Shown here piece by piece: positions 1 through 12,216 of a stretch of 64,000 nt of DNA. The DNA lies in contig CM032229.1 of assembly GCA_019009955.1 (NCBI GenBank), forward strand, positions 9,517,001-9,581,000, read 5' to 3'. A program made the translations under genes and the position numbers. The stretch comes from Riptortus pedestris. Taxonomy: Eukaryota > Arthropoda > Insecta > Hemiptera > Alydidae. The notes beneath the pieces are model-generated. The model was not told where the DNA came from, did not search any database, and was given only the letters and a program-made list of their open reading frames with translations. Numbering within the stretch: the stretch's first letter is position 1; every line of letters begins with the position of its first letter.

Positions 1-33
1 TATGTTTTACAAATTCATTCCTTACTCTGTCTG

Positions 34-41
<8 letters not shown>

Positions 42-101
<60 letters not shown>
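42..101. repeat. (CT)n(TA)n microsatellite
   Basis: About 50 bases of CT then TA. Confidence 0.95.
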
Positions 102-270
102 CATAATGATAACTTATAAATAGATGCAGTCACAGCACATGGTAAACAATGATGTCCCCCAGACTTGGGTTCCACCCGAACTTGTGTTTTTATCCAGTTA
201 CACACACACATGCTCACATGCTCCTATATGTACTTAATTTAATACGTTTTATATTACATCAATTTAATAT

Positions 271-485
271 TTTTATTATTTATTAACGTCCACTTTTTGT
301 TGTTTAGCTAAATGTGACTGGCTATTTACAAGTTACCACCCCTTCTAGCAAGGGTGGGACTAAGGATTTCATTTAATAGTCAGCCTAGAGTGACGAGTGG
401 GGAACTCACCACTCTAGGTTTGACATCTGAGATTAAGGCCTCCTGAGGATCAGGGATTTAACTCACATGGCTAACCTAAACCCCG
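271..485 (-). mobile_element. tRNA-Leu-like SINE, nearly complete
   Basis: Sense strand is -. The head (485 to ~400) resembles a leucine tRNA with D-arm GTGAGTTAA-like, a loop with TTAA, a long variable arm and a decayed B box. The body has the conserved AACCTGTAGATAACCCGTCCC-type block (here variant), and the tail ends GTTAATAAATA. One of eleven pieces in the window. Confidence 0.75.
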
Positions 486-539
486 ATCATTTTAAAAGTT
501 TTAATATTATATTATTTTAGAAATAGAGAATATATAGAG

Positions 540-623
540 TGATGAGATCACTAGTGTCTCATACCAACTCACAGGATATTTGCTTAGTTTGCGTAGCCAC
601 TGCGTGCCGGACTTTTTTTTTTT
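540..623 (-). mobile_element. HX repeat, 5' end fragment next to exon a
   Basis: Reads TTGCTTAGTTTGCGTAGCC and CGTGCCGGACTTTTTTTTTT, the reverse complement of the HX 5' end (AAAGTCCGTCAC...TAAACTAAGCAGATTTCCC). The T-run at 613-622 ends 45 bases before the exon a acceptor. Confidence 0.6.
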
Positions 624-667
624 ATTTGAATCTAACCATCTGTTATTTTGTTAATTTTGTTGTGCAG

Positions 668-920
668 GTCGTCGTTGTACTATTGGGCCCACTACGACTT
701 CTTCAACAACACCCACTTCGGCACTGCAGTCGAAGGCACTTCGTGTGATGAAGAGTTCTCCTCGTGGAACAGCGTGTCCGGCTACCTGAGGTCACCCCTC
801 AACACCCTCGTCTACAAGAGAACCACTACCGCACCCTACCTATCCTGCAGATACACCTTCCTCACAGACAGGAGGCTATACGCAAGGGTCATACTCACAA
901 TCAACTCCATCAGCTTCAAG
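668..920 (+). CDS. Culd: Culd-like gene, exon a (first in window): start of CUB region 1
   Basis: The acceptor is gtgcag before 668 and the donor is aag|gtatgc after 920. The exon has 253 nt: one base completing a codon, then 84 codons, ending in phase 0. The peptide begins SSLYYWAHYDFFNN and contains SCDEEF, YLRSPLNTLVYKR, LSCRYTF and DRRLYARVILTINS. Two cysteines are spaced as for a CUB disulphide, followed by alternating hydrophobic strands. No ATG in this exon is a sensible start, because the homology reaches its 5' edge. The T-rich tract before the acceptor is partly the end of a dispersed repeat (540-623). Confidence 0.85.
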
Positions 921-923
921 GTA

Positions 924-1659
924 TGCAAACATTACATACAAAATCATATAGTATACATGCAATTTTCGTCACCTTAATAAAATACCTAAATGGAATACAA
1001 ACCGTTCAGAAGGAGTTTCGCATAAGGCATTACTTGAAGGATACCCGCAGTTGAAAGCAACAGAGTTACTTGGAGAAAGCTGCAATTACAATCCAAGTAA
1101 GGCAGATTCGCTGGTAGAATTGAGTGATATAGGATGGTGAACTCAAATTATGGAGTCTTGACGAAACAAGTAAATAAGGCTAACTGCGAATGTAAATGCC
1201 ACAAAAAATAAAAAGTGTGTGGACTGTATTAAGGGAGTACGCAAATAATCTTATATCTAAGGGGCACTTGACAAAGTTGGAAGTGTAGGTCATATATAAA
1301 CTTAAAGAATATGTATATCGAAAAACTTGATCCTATTTTAAGTATAGAAAGCAAAATAGAGAAATGACAATTCTGTAAGTGCTAAGCCACCAACACCAGA
1401 AATAAGGCCGGAATTGGGGCGAGGGTGAACAAATATCGGTAATAAACTAAGTATAGGACAAAATCACTCTAGATAGACTGAAGAAATGTAGCGTTCGAAA
1501 TTTTACATATAGAAGTTCCATATTTTCTGTTTGTAAATATGGCTTGTAAATTAAAATAAAGAAGTTCCAAGTCGATGTGAGTAGTTTTTCCACATTGATG
1601 TGAGTTCGGTAGACATTATAAATCTTTACGATCTTTAGCCTGAGCCGAGGGTTCACGAT
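924..1659. other. Intron sequence, nothing recognised
   Basis: AT-rich start of the 33-kb intron; short chance frames only. Confidence 0.5.
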
Positions 1660-1960
1660 CCGAGTTTTTATGTAGTGAGTGGTCTTGACGTACAACCATC
1701 GTTAACCAAGGAGGACCTGGAATGAGTTGTCTCTAGTAGACTGACAGGCCACGATATACCCGAGGGGGGGGGCAGCGGACCGTGGTCTGAACACCAAACT
1801 CCAGTTTGCTAGTCGACGGAACCTAGGAGAGCCAATGAATGCTCTTCGTCATACCGACGGAATATCAGGCTGATTCACTCACTAGACTCCCAGACACCAG
1901 CGCGCTGAGACAGTGAACCGATGAACTAACTCTGCCGCCTCCCATTCAATTACTGATCAT
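1660..1960 (+). repeat. Dispersed repeat C, copy 1
   Basis: Matches the reverse complement of 47590-47830: CGTTAACCAAGGAGG, CTCTAGTAGACTGACAGGCC and CCTAGGAGAGCCAATGAATG align with the other copy. GC-richer than surroundings. Class unknown. Confidence 0.6.
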
Positions 1961-2261
1961 ACTCGACGTTTCTGCTCTTAGATTATCTAAAGTCGGATAT
2001 ATATATTTAAACACTGTAAAATAAAATTTGGACGAATGGTCAATAAATTCAGATGAAAAACTGCCTTTGATCTAATTCTACCAATTAGTTGTATGTGTGC
2101 ATCTGTAGAATTCGCCAGGAGGATGCCTTCACAATCTGGAACTTATTGTATCCAAGGAAAAACAGATTTTTACTATCGAAAAATAGAAGCGAAATTTACG
2201 AAGAATGTAGAGACCTCAACCAGAATTTGAAATCTCTGGAATATGCTGGATGGTAGAGGAA

Positions 2262-3755
2262 CCAATTGATAAGTACCAATAAAAAGGCCTTGTCCTCTAC
2301 TGTTTTTAATATTATGCAGAGCGCACTTTCGGAGTCAACTCCCTATCGTCAGTGTCTGCTGATTAAAGCTGCGAGGCCTGGACAACAATTGCCGGGCGAC
2401 TCACACTGGAGCGATCATTCAGTAATGTTGGACATTGGAGGAAAAAATAAAAGTTTTAATTTGGGATTTTGATTGTATTATTAGTACCACATAAACCCTT
2501 TTCAATTGAGCAGATTGATTTTTAGCCATATTATTGCAATTGTTTTTACATAATGCCTGGTTATAATTGCTATGTTAAAAAAAGCCTTGGCTTATTAAAT
2601 TCGTCGTGAACTCTTATTTCATTTTATAAATTATTGTTGCTTCCAGTACACATTAAGGGTATTATAACAAATCAAAAACTGGCACAAAAGGTTTTTAAAA
2701 TTCCTCAATTTTTTTTATTTTTACATCGAGCTGAAAATAATTTTATTTAATTGAATTTGCAAATCGCTTGTATTTGCTTGAAAAAATACCACTTGGCATG
2801 CTTTTAGGAGTATATTGTCTTATTTACAACGTCGTCAGATCTTGCCTAAACTTGCCTATTCATTAAATATTTTACTTTTAGTGTTAACACTTTCGGTGCG
2901 GAAGACGTATTATACCTCCCGCGGACCAGTAACAGTTCACAAACTGTTAATACATGGCCTGGAAATAGTCAAACACGCTATTGTACCAATTGGTATGCTG
3001 TCAGAAGATAAATACTTCCGCGCATACAGAGAATCTTTTTCAAGAAAATTCTCAAGGACGGCTACCAACAGAGATATCCTGAACAATTTGTTAATTAATT
3101 CAGACCCTTTAATATCACATTTAAGGCCAACACTTAACAACGATAGCGATCGCTTTGAAACAATATCTTCGGAAGTAAAAGAACTTCTAATTGAAAAATA
3201 AAAAACATTTGAAATTTTAGAAATGTTAGATATTCTTCCAGCTTACAAATTCTCACTATTAAATTAAATACATAGATTTTTTTTTTATATTTTTATTTTA
3301 GATATATTTTTGTTTACAATTTTAGTATTGCGTTTGTGAACTTCAATTTATTAAAATAATAAAAATTTATAAAACATATGTTGATATTATGTGTCTACAA
3401 ATCACAATTCTCTACTTAGTAAGCGATACATAAACTGTATGTACACATTTAAAATTCATCCTACCGTTATATCGCATCTGGCAAAATTGCTTAAAAAATT
3501 ACTGATCAGATAGTTCAATAGAGTATTCGATGTGCTTTAAAATGAGACCAGAATCAATATTCTAGGACCAGTAGAAACGGAGATATTAATGAATGTCCGG
3601 CTTATCCTATCACTCGCTCCAGTGTGCGACTGGTAGTAGTCGCCCTGTGGTTTCGGTGGATGGAGCGTTGACTCCGAAAGTTCGCTCTGCATAATATTAA
3701 AAACAGTTGAGGACAAGGCCTTTTTATTGATCCTTATCAACCAGAATTGTCGGAG
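2262..3755. mobile_element. Element with ~170-bp inverted ends enclosing an ORF
   Basis: 2262-2440 and 3590-3755 are inverted copies of each other. Both contain AATAAAAAGGCCTTGTCCTC, then TGTTTTTAATATTATGCAGA, then CTTTCGGAGTCAAC, and inner ends with CACTGGAGCG. Between them are 1.15 kb of AT-rich DNA and a 128-codon open frame (2815-3201). The layout is that of a DNA transposon or fold-back element; I cannot assign a superfamily and see no clear target duplication. Confidence 0.55.
2815..3201 (+). pseudogene. C-terminal piece of a transposon-associated unknown protein
   Basis: The open frame has no ATG at its upstream end and is probably truncated. The useful part is GPVTVHKLLIHGLEIVKHAI, VPIGMLSEDKYFRAYRESFS, RKFSRTATNRDILNNLLINS and DPLISHLRP. 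This pattern (VHKxLIHG...PIGxLSE...RKxSRxxTNxD...LLxxSDPxIS) recurs at the C-terminus of many uncharacterised arthropod and cnidarian proteins of mobile origin (recognised from memory, function unknown). The frame stays open to its natural-looking stop, and AATAAA overlaps that stop (about 3196-3201). Confidence 0.55.
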
Positions 3756-3859
3756 ACCCATTCCTTTGTAGCTCCCGTAGCTGTTTAACGATGTGCATTC
3801 ACCAAGTCTATAAACTTTGCGCTGCAGTAGAGGAAACGCGCTAAAAAAGATATGCACGT

Positions 3860-4228
3860 TTAGCTTGGTATTTGCAAGTAGTAGAAGGTTGTAATGTAGC
3901 TATCTGACGTTTTAGCTGTGCTGCGGCGGGGAGAAGGGACATTGTCAGTGATTTGCCGTTTCGACTGCTGGCCGTATCGGAGATTCCAGCCTGGATTTAT
4001 AGTTATGGCGTTGGTGGATAATCAGCTGGGATGATGCAGATCCTCGGAAATGAGAGAGCTCTCTCCCAATTCCGTTGGGCAATTGCGCCAGTGAGTTGTG
4101 GACCAGATAACCCCAGCTACGCGCTAGGATATAGGCCGTGTCACATGCAGGCTTTATGGCAGCACCACCTATGCACGGATCTACCCCTATCAAATGCATT
4201 AAAGCTCTGTTCAACATTAGTAAGGCAT
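3860..4228. repeat. GC-richer stretch, probable repeat, unclassified
   Basis: CGGAAATGAGAGAGCTCTCT, CAATTCCGTTGGGCAATTGC and GCGCTAGGATATAGGCCGTG stand out from the AT-rich surroundings. Read on either strand no protein family is recognised and no second copy is in the window. Confidence 0.3.
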
Positions 4229-4235
4229 TCAGAAA

Positions 4236-4279
<44 letters not shown>

Positions 4280-4280
4280 T
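4229..4280. repeat. (CA)n(TA)n microsatellite
   Basis: CA run followed directly by a TA run. Confidence 0.95.
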
Positions 4281-4439
4281 GGTAACACCACAGTTTTATA
4301 AACCTTATCTCTCCACCATTCAACGAGTGTCAGAAATCGTCCATGCATTGGTTCGAGAAGAAGAAGTAGTATTGAACCAGAATGCAAAAACTTCAGACTC
4401 ACTTTTGCACGAAGGTCGTTAACACATTTCTCCATACGT

Positions 4440-7140
4440 TGACTGGATAACTCTCACTTTTCTAGTAGAAAGGACATTCCTGGTGAGGACTAATAATAAA
4501 CTCAGCACGACAAGTCAGAACCGGTTTACCACAAGGAGTTGTTCTGAGCTAACTTTTTTTTCTTCAATACTCCAATAATTAAATCTATATAAAAAAAAAT
4601 TTTTTGCTTAAAACTAAATTTAAGAGTTACACGTCTGTAGGATATTTTTATACAAGAGATGAAAACTATCAAATTTTCAGTTATTAAATCACACTCATCA
4701 TGACATGTAAGCTTTTCATGCGTTTCCTAAATCTAAAGGTTATATAGAAAACGTATGGAGAAATTCATAATTTGTGCAAACGACCTTCGTTGCAAATGTA
4801 AAAACATTTGCTTGCTAGTTGAGTAATTCTCGAAACCATAGATGATGAATTGTGAGACACGTTGAATGGTGGAGAGATGACGTTTAGAAAATTGTTGTTT
4901 CGGTAATATGTATACTTTTTTCTGATGACCTTACCCAGCTTTGTTGCATTTCAAGCACCAAGAACCACCTACTCATCCGAAATGCAACAAAGGGTACTAG
5001 TGATTTTAAGCAACGTTTATTTACTATCAGTTTCGATAGAATATAATGGCATAGTGTCTTTTTATTATGGACAATAAAGGCATTCAAAGTAATTCGGAAC
5101 AACTCTGACCTCATTTTAAAAATTATATTATATTATGTTAACAGAAGTTGTTATTATTTTATTTTTTCTCAATTTTTAAAACATATTTTATTAATGTTTA
5201 ATTTAAATTACACTTAATATGCCAAACGGTTTGGAGCACTTACATCAAATCAACGCTTTTCTTGGGGATATTATGAAAAGCAAATACCCCCTCCACAAAA
5301 AAAAATGGCTTACTTCAAAAAGCCGGAAACTATTATGAAATCTTCTAAATGTTCCTTATTCAGTAGAATACAAAGTGGACTAGATCTGAGAAAAGGTTGA
5401 CCTAGATAGTTAATTGAGTGTATGAAACTAATTTAATTCTATCTAAGAGCAACTGTAAGTGAGATTGTTATATTTGTCCTTAAAGACGGCGGGACGTTTC
5501 TTAGTCTAATATAACGCTTCAAAATAAGCCTCAGAACGTATACCTTAATATTTAAAACTGTAATGGTTTAATAAAACTTACTGAAAACAGGATTAGAAAG
5601 AGATTTTAATAGGGAAAAGAAATAATTAAAAGTTTTCAGAGTTTCTCAGAATCTGGGGGCTGCTTGAGGGGGGGGGAGGGAAACGAGAATAGAATTGCAC
5701 CACTCTAATTTAGTTTAAGTTTGGGAAATGTTATTTTCGTATTACCGAGAAGAATAAAATGCTAATTGTCCCGGGGGAAAGTATTAAATTTGAATTTTTG
5801 TGCATTTTATGAAAAGGGGCCTTGTTAGGGAGGCCTTTTGGAGGCAGCTCATCTGGAATATCTTGGTCTTTGCTATTTGCATCGAGGAAAGCAGACCGCT
5901 CATTGGAGCTCGCCCTTTTCAGCACAGCAAAACTCTTCACAGCTTTTATTTTATTTTTCTTTGAGGGGCTACATTCGTTTAATTTTGTTTAGAATTATAA
6001 CACATTTCCTCAATTACGAATGGATGGAATTAAGCTAGCTTGTTTGAAAGCGGTTTTTTTTTTAGTCGCTCTTTTGACATTCTTCTCCTAATGAAGTTAA
6101 TTTCCCTGAATATTTGTGGAGGCAAATTAAAGCTTTTTTAAAAAAGGATAATTAGGGAGAGTGTGTGTATCTGTGTTCACATATAAATAAATCTTTGGTA
6201 ATAGCATATCAATGTTCATAACAACGATATCAGGAATATTAGCTGATCTCTCAATATTATCTCCTCATTTTTAATTACAAGTTGTATAAAACTGAAAATG
6301 TATGTGTATGTTCTATATGCAATATGAAGTAGTTAGAGAATAAATTTCACTCATGTCCACTACTTAAGGAATTCAGAAAGCAATTTCTTGGTTTCCGAAA
6401 TTAAGTCGCAATGAATATATTTTATTTTTGACTGACAAAGATTGGCAGGCATTGTATAAGTATTTGTGTGTCACACAAAAGTATCGAAAATTCCTAATTG
6501 ATGAGTATAATGAGTAAATATTCTCTGGTATTGCATTTTGTAAATGCATACATATAAAAACCCATGAATGAATAGACAGAACTCAACAGTCGGACTACAT
6601 CGTCCCAAGAGGTGTATGTTTGTATGCATATTTTAGAAAAATTACTTTCTTTTTAATATTATTTAATAATCTTGTAAATTATTTTGCCAATTTTCAGAAT
6701 AAGCATACATTATAATATTATCTGATAACTTTTCTAAGGTCCTAGCGAACGCACTAATAAGAATATTCAAACTGATAGCCAGGTAAAAAATACAATGAAC
6801 TTTGGCTCATTGAACTTAAGACATTCATTTAAATGCATTATTTTGAGTGGATATTTTGATACTTCAATATAACTGAGTTCTTTTAGGATATGTTTCTTTA
6901 CTTCTTCTTGGACAAATAATTTTGAGTAGGTATTTTGATAAATCAATATTAAGTACTTTTTGAGCCATATCGTTTTAAGTTAAATAATTTTCTATTGAGC
7001 CATTGAATTTTTATACAGAAACTCCGAAATGTTTTATAATATTATAAAATGGATGGACTATCCATTATCTAATGAGTGTGCTCTTCCTAGGTACGTAACA
7101 ACGTAACGTAAAACGTACATAACAACATTTATAAAAAATT
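4440..7140. other. AT-rich intron sequence, nothing recognised
   Basis: Only short frames without family resemblance. A G-run at 5671-5684. Confidence 0.5.
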
Positions 7141-7652
7141 ACATTTGGAATAAAATTGTTTCTGTACAAATGTTCGATCCGACGTATAGTAGGGGAAATA
7201 TTTCAAGTTTTATAAATTCCTTCCTCTAATGCCCTTCCCTTCCCACTGGCCTGATTTCAGCTATTAACAAACTAGATTTTTGTTTTACATTAAATGTTTT
7301 AATATAAAGTTTTGTAAGTTCAAACAAAAATTGCTACCACTAGAGCATTAACAGGCATATATGTAGTAAGGTCCATAAGTTTCCGGCCTGTCCTGCTTGC
7401 CCTCCTTCAAACGTGCCGGGAGCTGCACGCCTATGCAGGTCCATGCCTGCTCACTCCATACCCATCGCCCGCACTTCCTCAGTCGTGTCAGTCAGTGTCC
7501 AGCCTTCAAGGAAACTCCCCATTTTTACAACGTATAAACTCAACAATTTCGTTTTCCCCAGAGTAGGATCAATGGATATTTGTGAAAATTTGTCAAAAAT
7601 CACGTCATGAGCACAAGCTCATTAGCAGTTTTTTCTTAAGGGAAATCTACTA
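7141..7652 (+). mobile_element. HX repeat, 3' half, with ~190-bp insert
   Basis: Body from GTTCGATCCGACGTATAGTA to TTCTTAAGGGAAATCTACTA. Between ~7366 and 7560 a GC-richer sequence of unknown origin interrupts it where other copies have the microsatellite. Confidence 0.7.
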
Positions 7653-8407
7653 ATACCACTATCTACCGACGAAACTGCCACTGTTGCCCACAACCATCAC
7701 CAAAACAATCAACTACTGTTTGGTGGTTTTTACATTGAAGGAGTAGTTCCATCCGACAATAAATTAAGACCGCTAGCCTAATTCAATAAGCCAGTTGGAT
7801 TTAGTCTTGCAATTCGGTTGAATGTTCGTCGAATGTCTCCAGTAAGAGGATCCTTGTTAGAATTGTCTACAAGAGCTAAGTTGCGCCGGAAGGGAATAAG
7901 TTGAAGAGATAGGTGTATGAATTGGGGCGTGAAGAGATAGGGCCGAATATCTCCAGGATGTCAGCTACATGTGCCTCTATACTCAACAATTCTATCGCCC
8001 ATTTCAGAACTGTTCCTACAAACCAATCGCAACAGTTATCTTCAAATTTTCTAATAATATTTCTTATATTACAACGGTTCTATCCGGTAGATGAAGAATG
8101 AACCTGCTTTGAAATTTATATATTAATCATAACACATTTTTTGTATATTCATTTTTTCGCAAAAAACTTGCTTTACTATTACTCTTCACACGAACTCAAA
8201 AAAACTATATAGTAAGTATCGTTCTCATAAATTAAATATATAGGTCCTTTAGGATGTACTGATACTTCTTCGTGTGCTTGTACTTAAACGGTTTATTCAA
8301 CATAAGGAGGATATAGTGGAAAAAAAATTAAGAACCATCATCGTTCTTTTAGACATCCATAGGACCTTAAATTCAACTAATAACTCAACATACAGAACAA
8401 TAAACAG

Positions 8408-8449
<42 letters not shown>

Positions 8450-9019
8450 CCAACTATAGCGTCTTTGAAAATCTTAAAAAAAAACTAGACCTAAACCCTA
8501 AACATATTAACCTGTATTTAAAACCTGGATCTTTTCAGATATAATAAATTTAACATGTAAGGTCTTTAAGCTTTACATAAAAAACGTTGTCATCTTCTTA
8601 ATAATACAATACCCGAAATTTAATCAACCCAGGCAAAAATACCTCAAGAAATGTGTAATGTATTCCAGTGTATAGGACAAGAAAGCATCTTACAAACAGA
8701 CAGCAATGAAAAAGTAAACGACATTTTTCTTTACATTTCAGAAATAAGTCAAATTGTGAGTGCCCCAAATTTGTAAATTACGTCATACATGTTCGTTTAA
8801 GTTAGTGTTCAACAAAAGATAATTTATGACTCAACTTAATGATTTTTCTATTTTCTTCAGTTTTGCAACTATATAACAAATATGTTGTTATGTAATTATT
8901 TATTTGTACAAGATTATTCTTTCCCAAATAAAATATGTGTATATCTAATTCTCAGATTTCTTTCCAAGACATAAAAACTGAGAAGGGAATTAAGGGTAAT
9001 ATTTTTGACTATCTTTATT
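7653..9019. other. AT-rich intron sequence, nothing recognised
   Basis: Besides the (TA)n at 8409 no repeat or coding signal was found. Confidence 0.5.
8409..8448. repeat. (TA)n microsatellite
   Basis: About 20 TA units. Confidence 0.95.
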
Positions 9020-9500
9020 TCAATATATAAATTTAACCAAAACGTCGCAGAAAAGGGGTTGAAGGGTTTGGGCTGAAATCGAAGGGTTTAGAGGAGGGAA
9101 ATTCCGAAAATTTGAGATATCTCCTTTATTATACGTCGTGTCGAAAAATTGTACATTTAACGTTCTATAAATTTTGTTATATACGTTTTTTCATAAAACC
9201 GAGATATTTGCATTTTTTAGTTGTTGGCTGTAGTAAACACCCTCTCCTACTCATATCATAACAACAATAAGCTGTTATATCCTGAACCACTTTATTCAGT
9301 GCTTAATAGCAAGTATTATTTTCATGAACTTTCACTGTGTGAGATACATAAATACTATACCATACTCACTATTTAACAGTTTATTTAAACTCTAATGTCC
9401 ATTTTCGTTAATAGCTGTAATCTGTAAAAATGTCTGCATTATTATGAATCGGATCGAAAAATGTTATAGAACCAATCTAGTTAAAATATGGATGTTCTGC
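9020..9500 (-). mobile_element. HX repeat, partial
   Basis: Reverse-orientation body with GGGTTTAGAGGAGGGAAATT and AGATATCTCCTTTATTATAC, then a second body module from 9400 (GAATCGGATCGAAAAATG). Confidence 0.65.
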
Positions 9501-9524
9501 AATTGTTGACCTATATTTATCAAT

Positions 9525-9645
9525 TTATTTATTTTAAGAGCTTCGCAACTTAGGCGAGGTTGCTTATTTGAACTTAAAAAAGAAAAAAATTAACTACCAA
9601 TAGGAAGGATACAGAAACGCAACATATTAAACAAACACGTAAACG
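9525..9645 (+). repeat. Repeat D, copy without expansion
   Basis: TTTATTTATTTTAAGAGCTT, CGCAACTTAGGCGAGG, AACTACCAATAGGAAGGATA, ACGCAACATATTAAACAAAC. The same block precedes the array at 20.1 kb. Confidence 0.6.
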
Positions 9646-10039
9646 TAGTTGTCCGTCCGTAACCAGTCTTGTTGCCATTCCAGATAGGCAATATTGTTCT
9701 ATATATTTATGCGTAAGCCATACATTAATTGAGTTATTAGTATTTTCTTTTTTTCAGCCTTCAGTAAACCCCAACCACTGCTCATCAAATTGGGACTTAG
9801 AAATTGATGATAAATGGTTTGATACATTCCTATTGGCAGGCTTATTATGTATAAATTAGAAAATTAGGAGTTGTTAACACTAGTTTAACTTATTTTATTA
9901 ACACACAATCTCTCACTGACTTCGAAGATTGCTCATCTCATTAATAATAACACACCTAATATCCTTATTGTTCAAAAAAATATAAGGCAGATAGCAAATT
10001 AAGAATATTTAGTTTACGAAACCTTAGTGTTTATTCTGA

Positions 10040-10245
10040 AGTCCCTTGTGAGTTAAGGCGTTGGTCTTAATTTCACTCGGTAAGCTTAGATTCGTGAGTT
10101 CGATACTCACCTGGACAGCACTAATTTATTTAGTGATGAACTCATTAAAGAAAACCCTTGGTCTTACACTGGATCTAAAAGGATGGTAACCTGTAGATAC
10201 CCCGATGCAATTAGCATCTGTAGCATAATTTTGACATTGATAAGT
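10040..10245 (+). mobile_element. tRNA-Leu-like SINE
   Basis: Head with TGTGAGTTAAGGCGTTGG and B box GAGTTCGATACTCACC, body GGTAACCTGTAGATA. The tail is diverged. Confidence 0.75.
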
Positions 10246-10435
10246 AATATGTAATCTAATATACATTAATTTATAACTAACAAACTAATTTTAAGCATAT
10301 ACTTTAGAGCATATTTGGCGACCACCGGCCCGCTGTAAGATTTTATCAGTCCGGCTAGACAATTTGAAAAACCCAATTAAGCAAAAATATTACACTACTT
10401 ACTCCAAATGAGGAAGATGAGAGATTTGTGCGTTT

Positions 10436-10609
10436 GGCAGTACTTATAAATGCCAACAGTTCTTTTCAATGATGAAAGTAAATAAATCAAAACATCGTAC
10501 AAGGCTGACTGACGATAATTTGGAAAATTCTTTTCGTCTTTGTATCAGTGGAATTAATCCAAACATCGATGGATTAGTTTCCCAAATTCAAACTCAAGTG
10601 TCTCATTGA
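10436..10609 (+). pseudogene. hAT transposase C-terminal (dimerisation) remnant
   Basis: 57 open codons ending in TGA: GSTYKCQQFFSMMKVNKSKH, RTRLTDDNLENSFRLCISGI, NPNIDGLVSQIQTQVSH. This is the C-terminal hAT dimerisation region of the ZMYM6/GTF2IRD2-like clade (TYxCExxFSxMK...RLTDxxL...QxSH). Nothing upstream (10300-10435) continues the protein; instead there is GC-rich sequence with GGCCCGC, repeated at 10832-10838. The copy is therefore probably an internally deleted element spanning about 10300-10870. Confidence 0.8.
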
Positions 10610-10869
10610 TTTTAGATTCGCTATTTAGCTTTCGTTGTTTGTAATAATTTCAAATTTTACGATTTAAATATAATATTGTACCTATTTTTTTTCATTTCAC
10701 TTTGTTATATTAATAAATTGTATTATAATTACATTGTCATATAATTTCATGTCTGATATTTATCGTTAAAAAATTATGAACACTACTTTAAAATACACTA
10801 CTTTTAGGCCAGCGAACGAATTTGCAAAGTTTGGCCCGCAACATGGAAAAGGTTGCCCATACGTGGTTT

Positions 10870-11699
10870 AGAGCAATGCATAGATTAGTATTTTTTTTTT
10901 TTCAAATCTCAAAAAGGGCTTGTTAAGGTTAAAAACAACTGTATTTTCTATCTGATAACAGATAAATGATAAGAGATAAGAATGGCTGATGAATTGTGTG
11001 TATAGCTAACGTTGAGTGACAGTGCAAGGAGCTGGTAGGAGAGACATCCATTACAGCCAACAGTACTGTCATGTGCATGGTGCATTATGCACATGTCTAA
11101 GTGCCGCTGGCTAATCAGCCCATTAATTTGCCCAATGATTAAATGCAGTTCATGTGCATCCCTTATCTCTTATCTCAGCCATCAAAATCACCCATATTCC
11201 CATTCAGAAATCCTCCCTCCCATTCATCCACTCTGGAAATTAATCCCCCATATTCAATAGTGTTTATTTGTATTATGTATGGGCAGCTGGGCAGCATTAG
11301 TAACTTATGGGCTTTAGTTCATATTGCAATAACGCCATAGATGAGATGCAGCTAATTAGTTCCAATAAATAATAATAGTAATATAGCAGAAACATTATTA
11401 ATATAACAAAAAATAACAGTAATTTACCTTTTCCCACGTAAAGTTTTGAAATAAATAAATCTGCGTATTGGTAACACTTATCAACACCATATATTTAATT
11501 GAACAAATACAATGAGAAATTTTTCAGTCAGCTTACATTCCAATAACCTCCACAACTGAATGAGTCTTAATTGTAAACAAACAAGACAACCAACCTCTCA
11601 GAGCTGAATAGAGAGTCAGAAATATTTTTGACTGGAAAGAAAAACTGTTATTGAAATATATCTGAATATATTATATTAATTTTCTTGAAAACCGTCTAC
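10870..11699. other. Intron sequence, nothing recognised
   Basis: Pieces such as GAATAGAGAGTCAGAAATAT (11610) hint at HX but are too short to call. Confidence 0.45.
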
Positions 11700-12215
11700 C
11701 AGGTTTGGACCAGAATAACATTTTCTCGATCCCTCAAAGTTTAGTAACCCAAGAACAAAAGATGTTGGGGAGGGATCATCAGAACTTAAATGCATGTATC
11801 TCATCTAAAAATGATTTGTTGAACAAAATATATGTTATTTCAGCTTCAAATAATACCGTTCATGATTTATTGGCTTATTTTTATCGTGCCATGACAAAGA
11901 AGGGGGGTTTACTCGAAGCTGGAAATTAACAAATGCAAACGTAAAATAATTGGGATGGAGAAATAATGTGAATGACAAAAGCTATAGAAAAATACATTTA
12001 CAATAAAATTTATTCTATACTATTTCTCAATTCTAAGTATAATAACGGAGATATTCCAAATTTTGAAAATTCCTCCACTCTAAACCCCCCTCCCGATTTT
12101 CCGATTTTAACCATTAACGAACCTGATCATTAGTTTTGCATGAAACTCTTACTTATCGAGTTTGGTAACGATGAAAACAAAATTGTGACCTCTAGAGCAA
12201 GGTAACTATACTATG
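11700..12215 (+). mobile_element. HX repeat, partial, running into a minisatellite
   Basis: Body with AAGAACAAAAGATG, TCATGATTTATTGG and TAATAACGGAGATATTCC, up to TGTGACCTCTAGAGCAAGGT. At the point where other copies carry the TA/CA microsatellite, the 1.1-kb array 12217-13300 begins. Confidence 0.68.
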
Positions 12216-12216
12216 A

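Noticed and set aside
648..667. Start of the protein near 648
   Set aside because: The codon there is not ATG and the stretch is the polypyrimidine tract/acceptor of exon a.
10296..10870. Complete hAT element with terminal repeats
   Set aside because: Only the C-terminal 57 codons are clear; I could not find convincing terminal repeats or an 8-bp target duplication.
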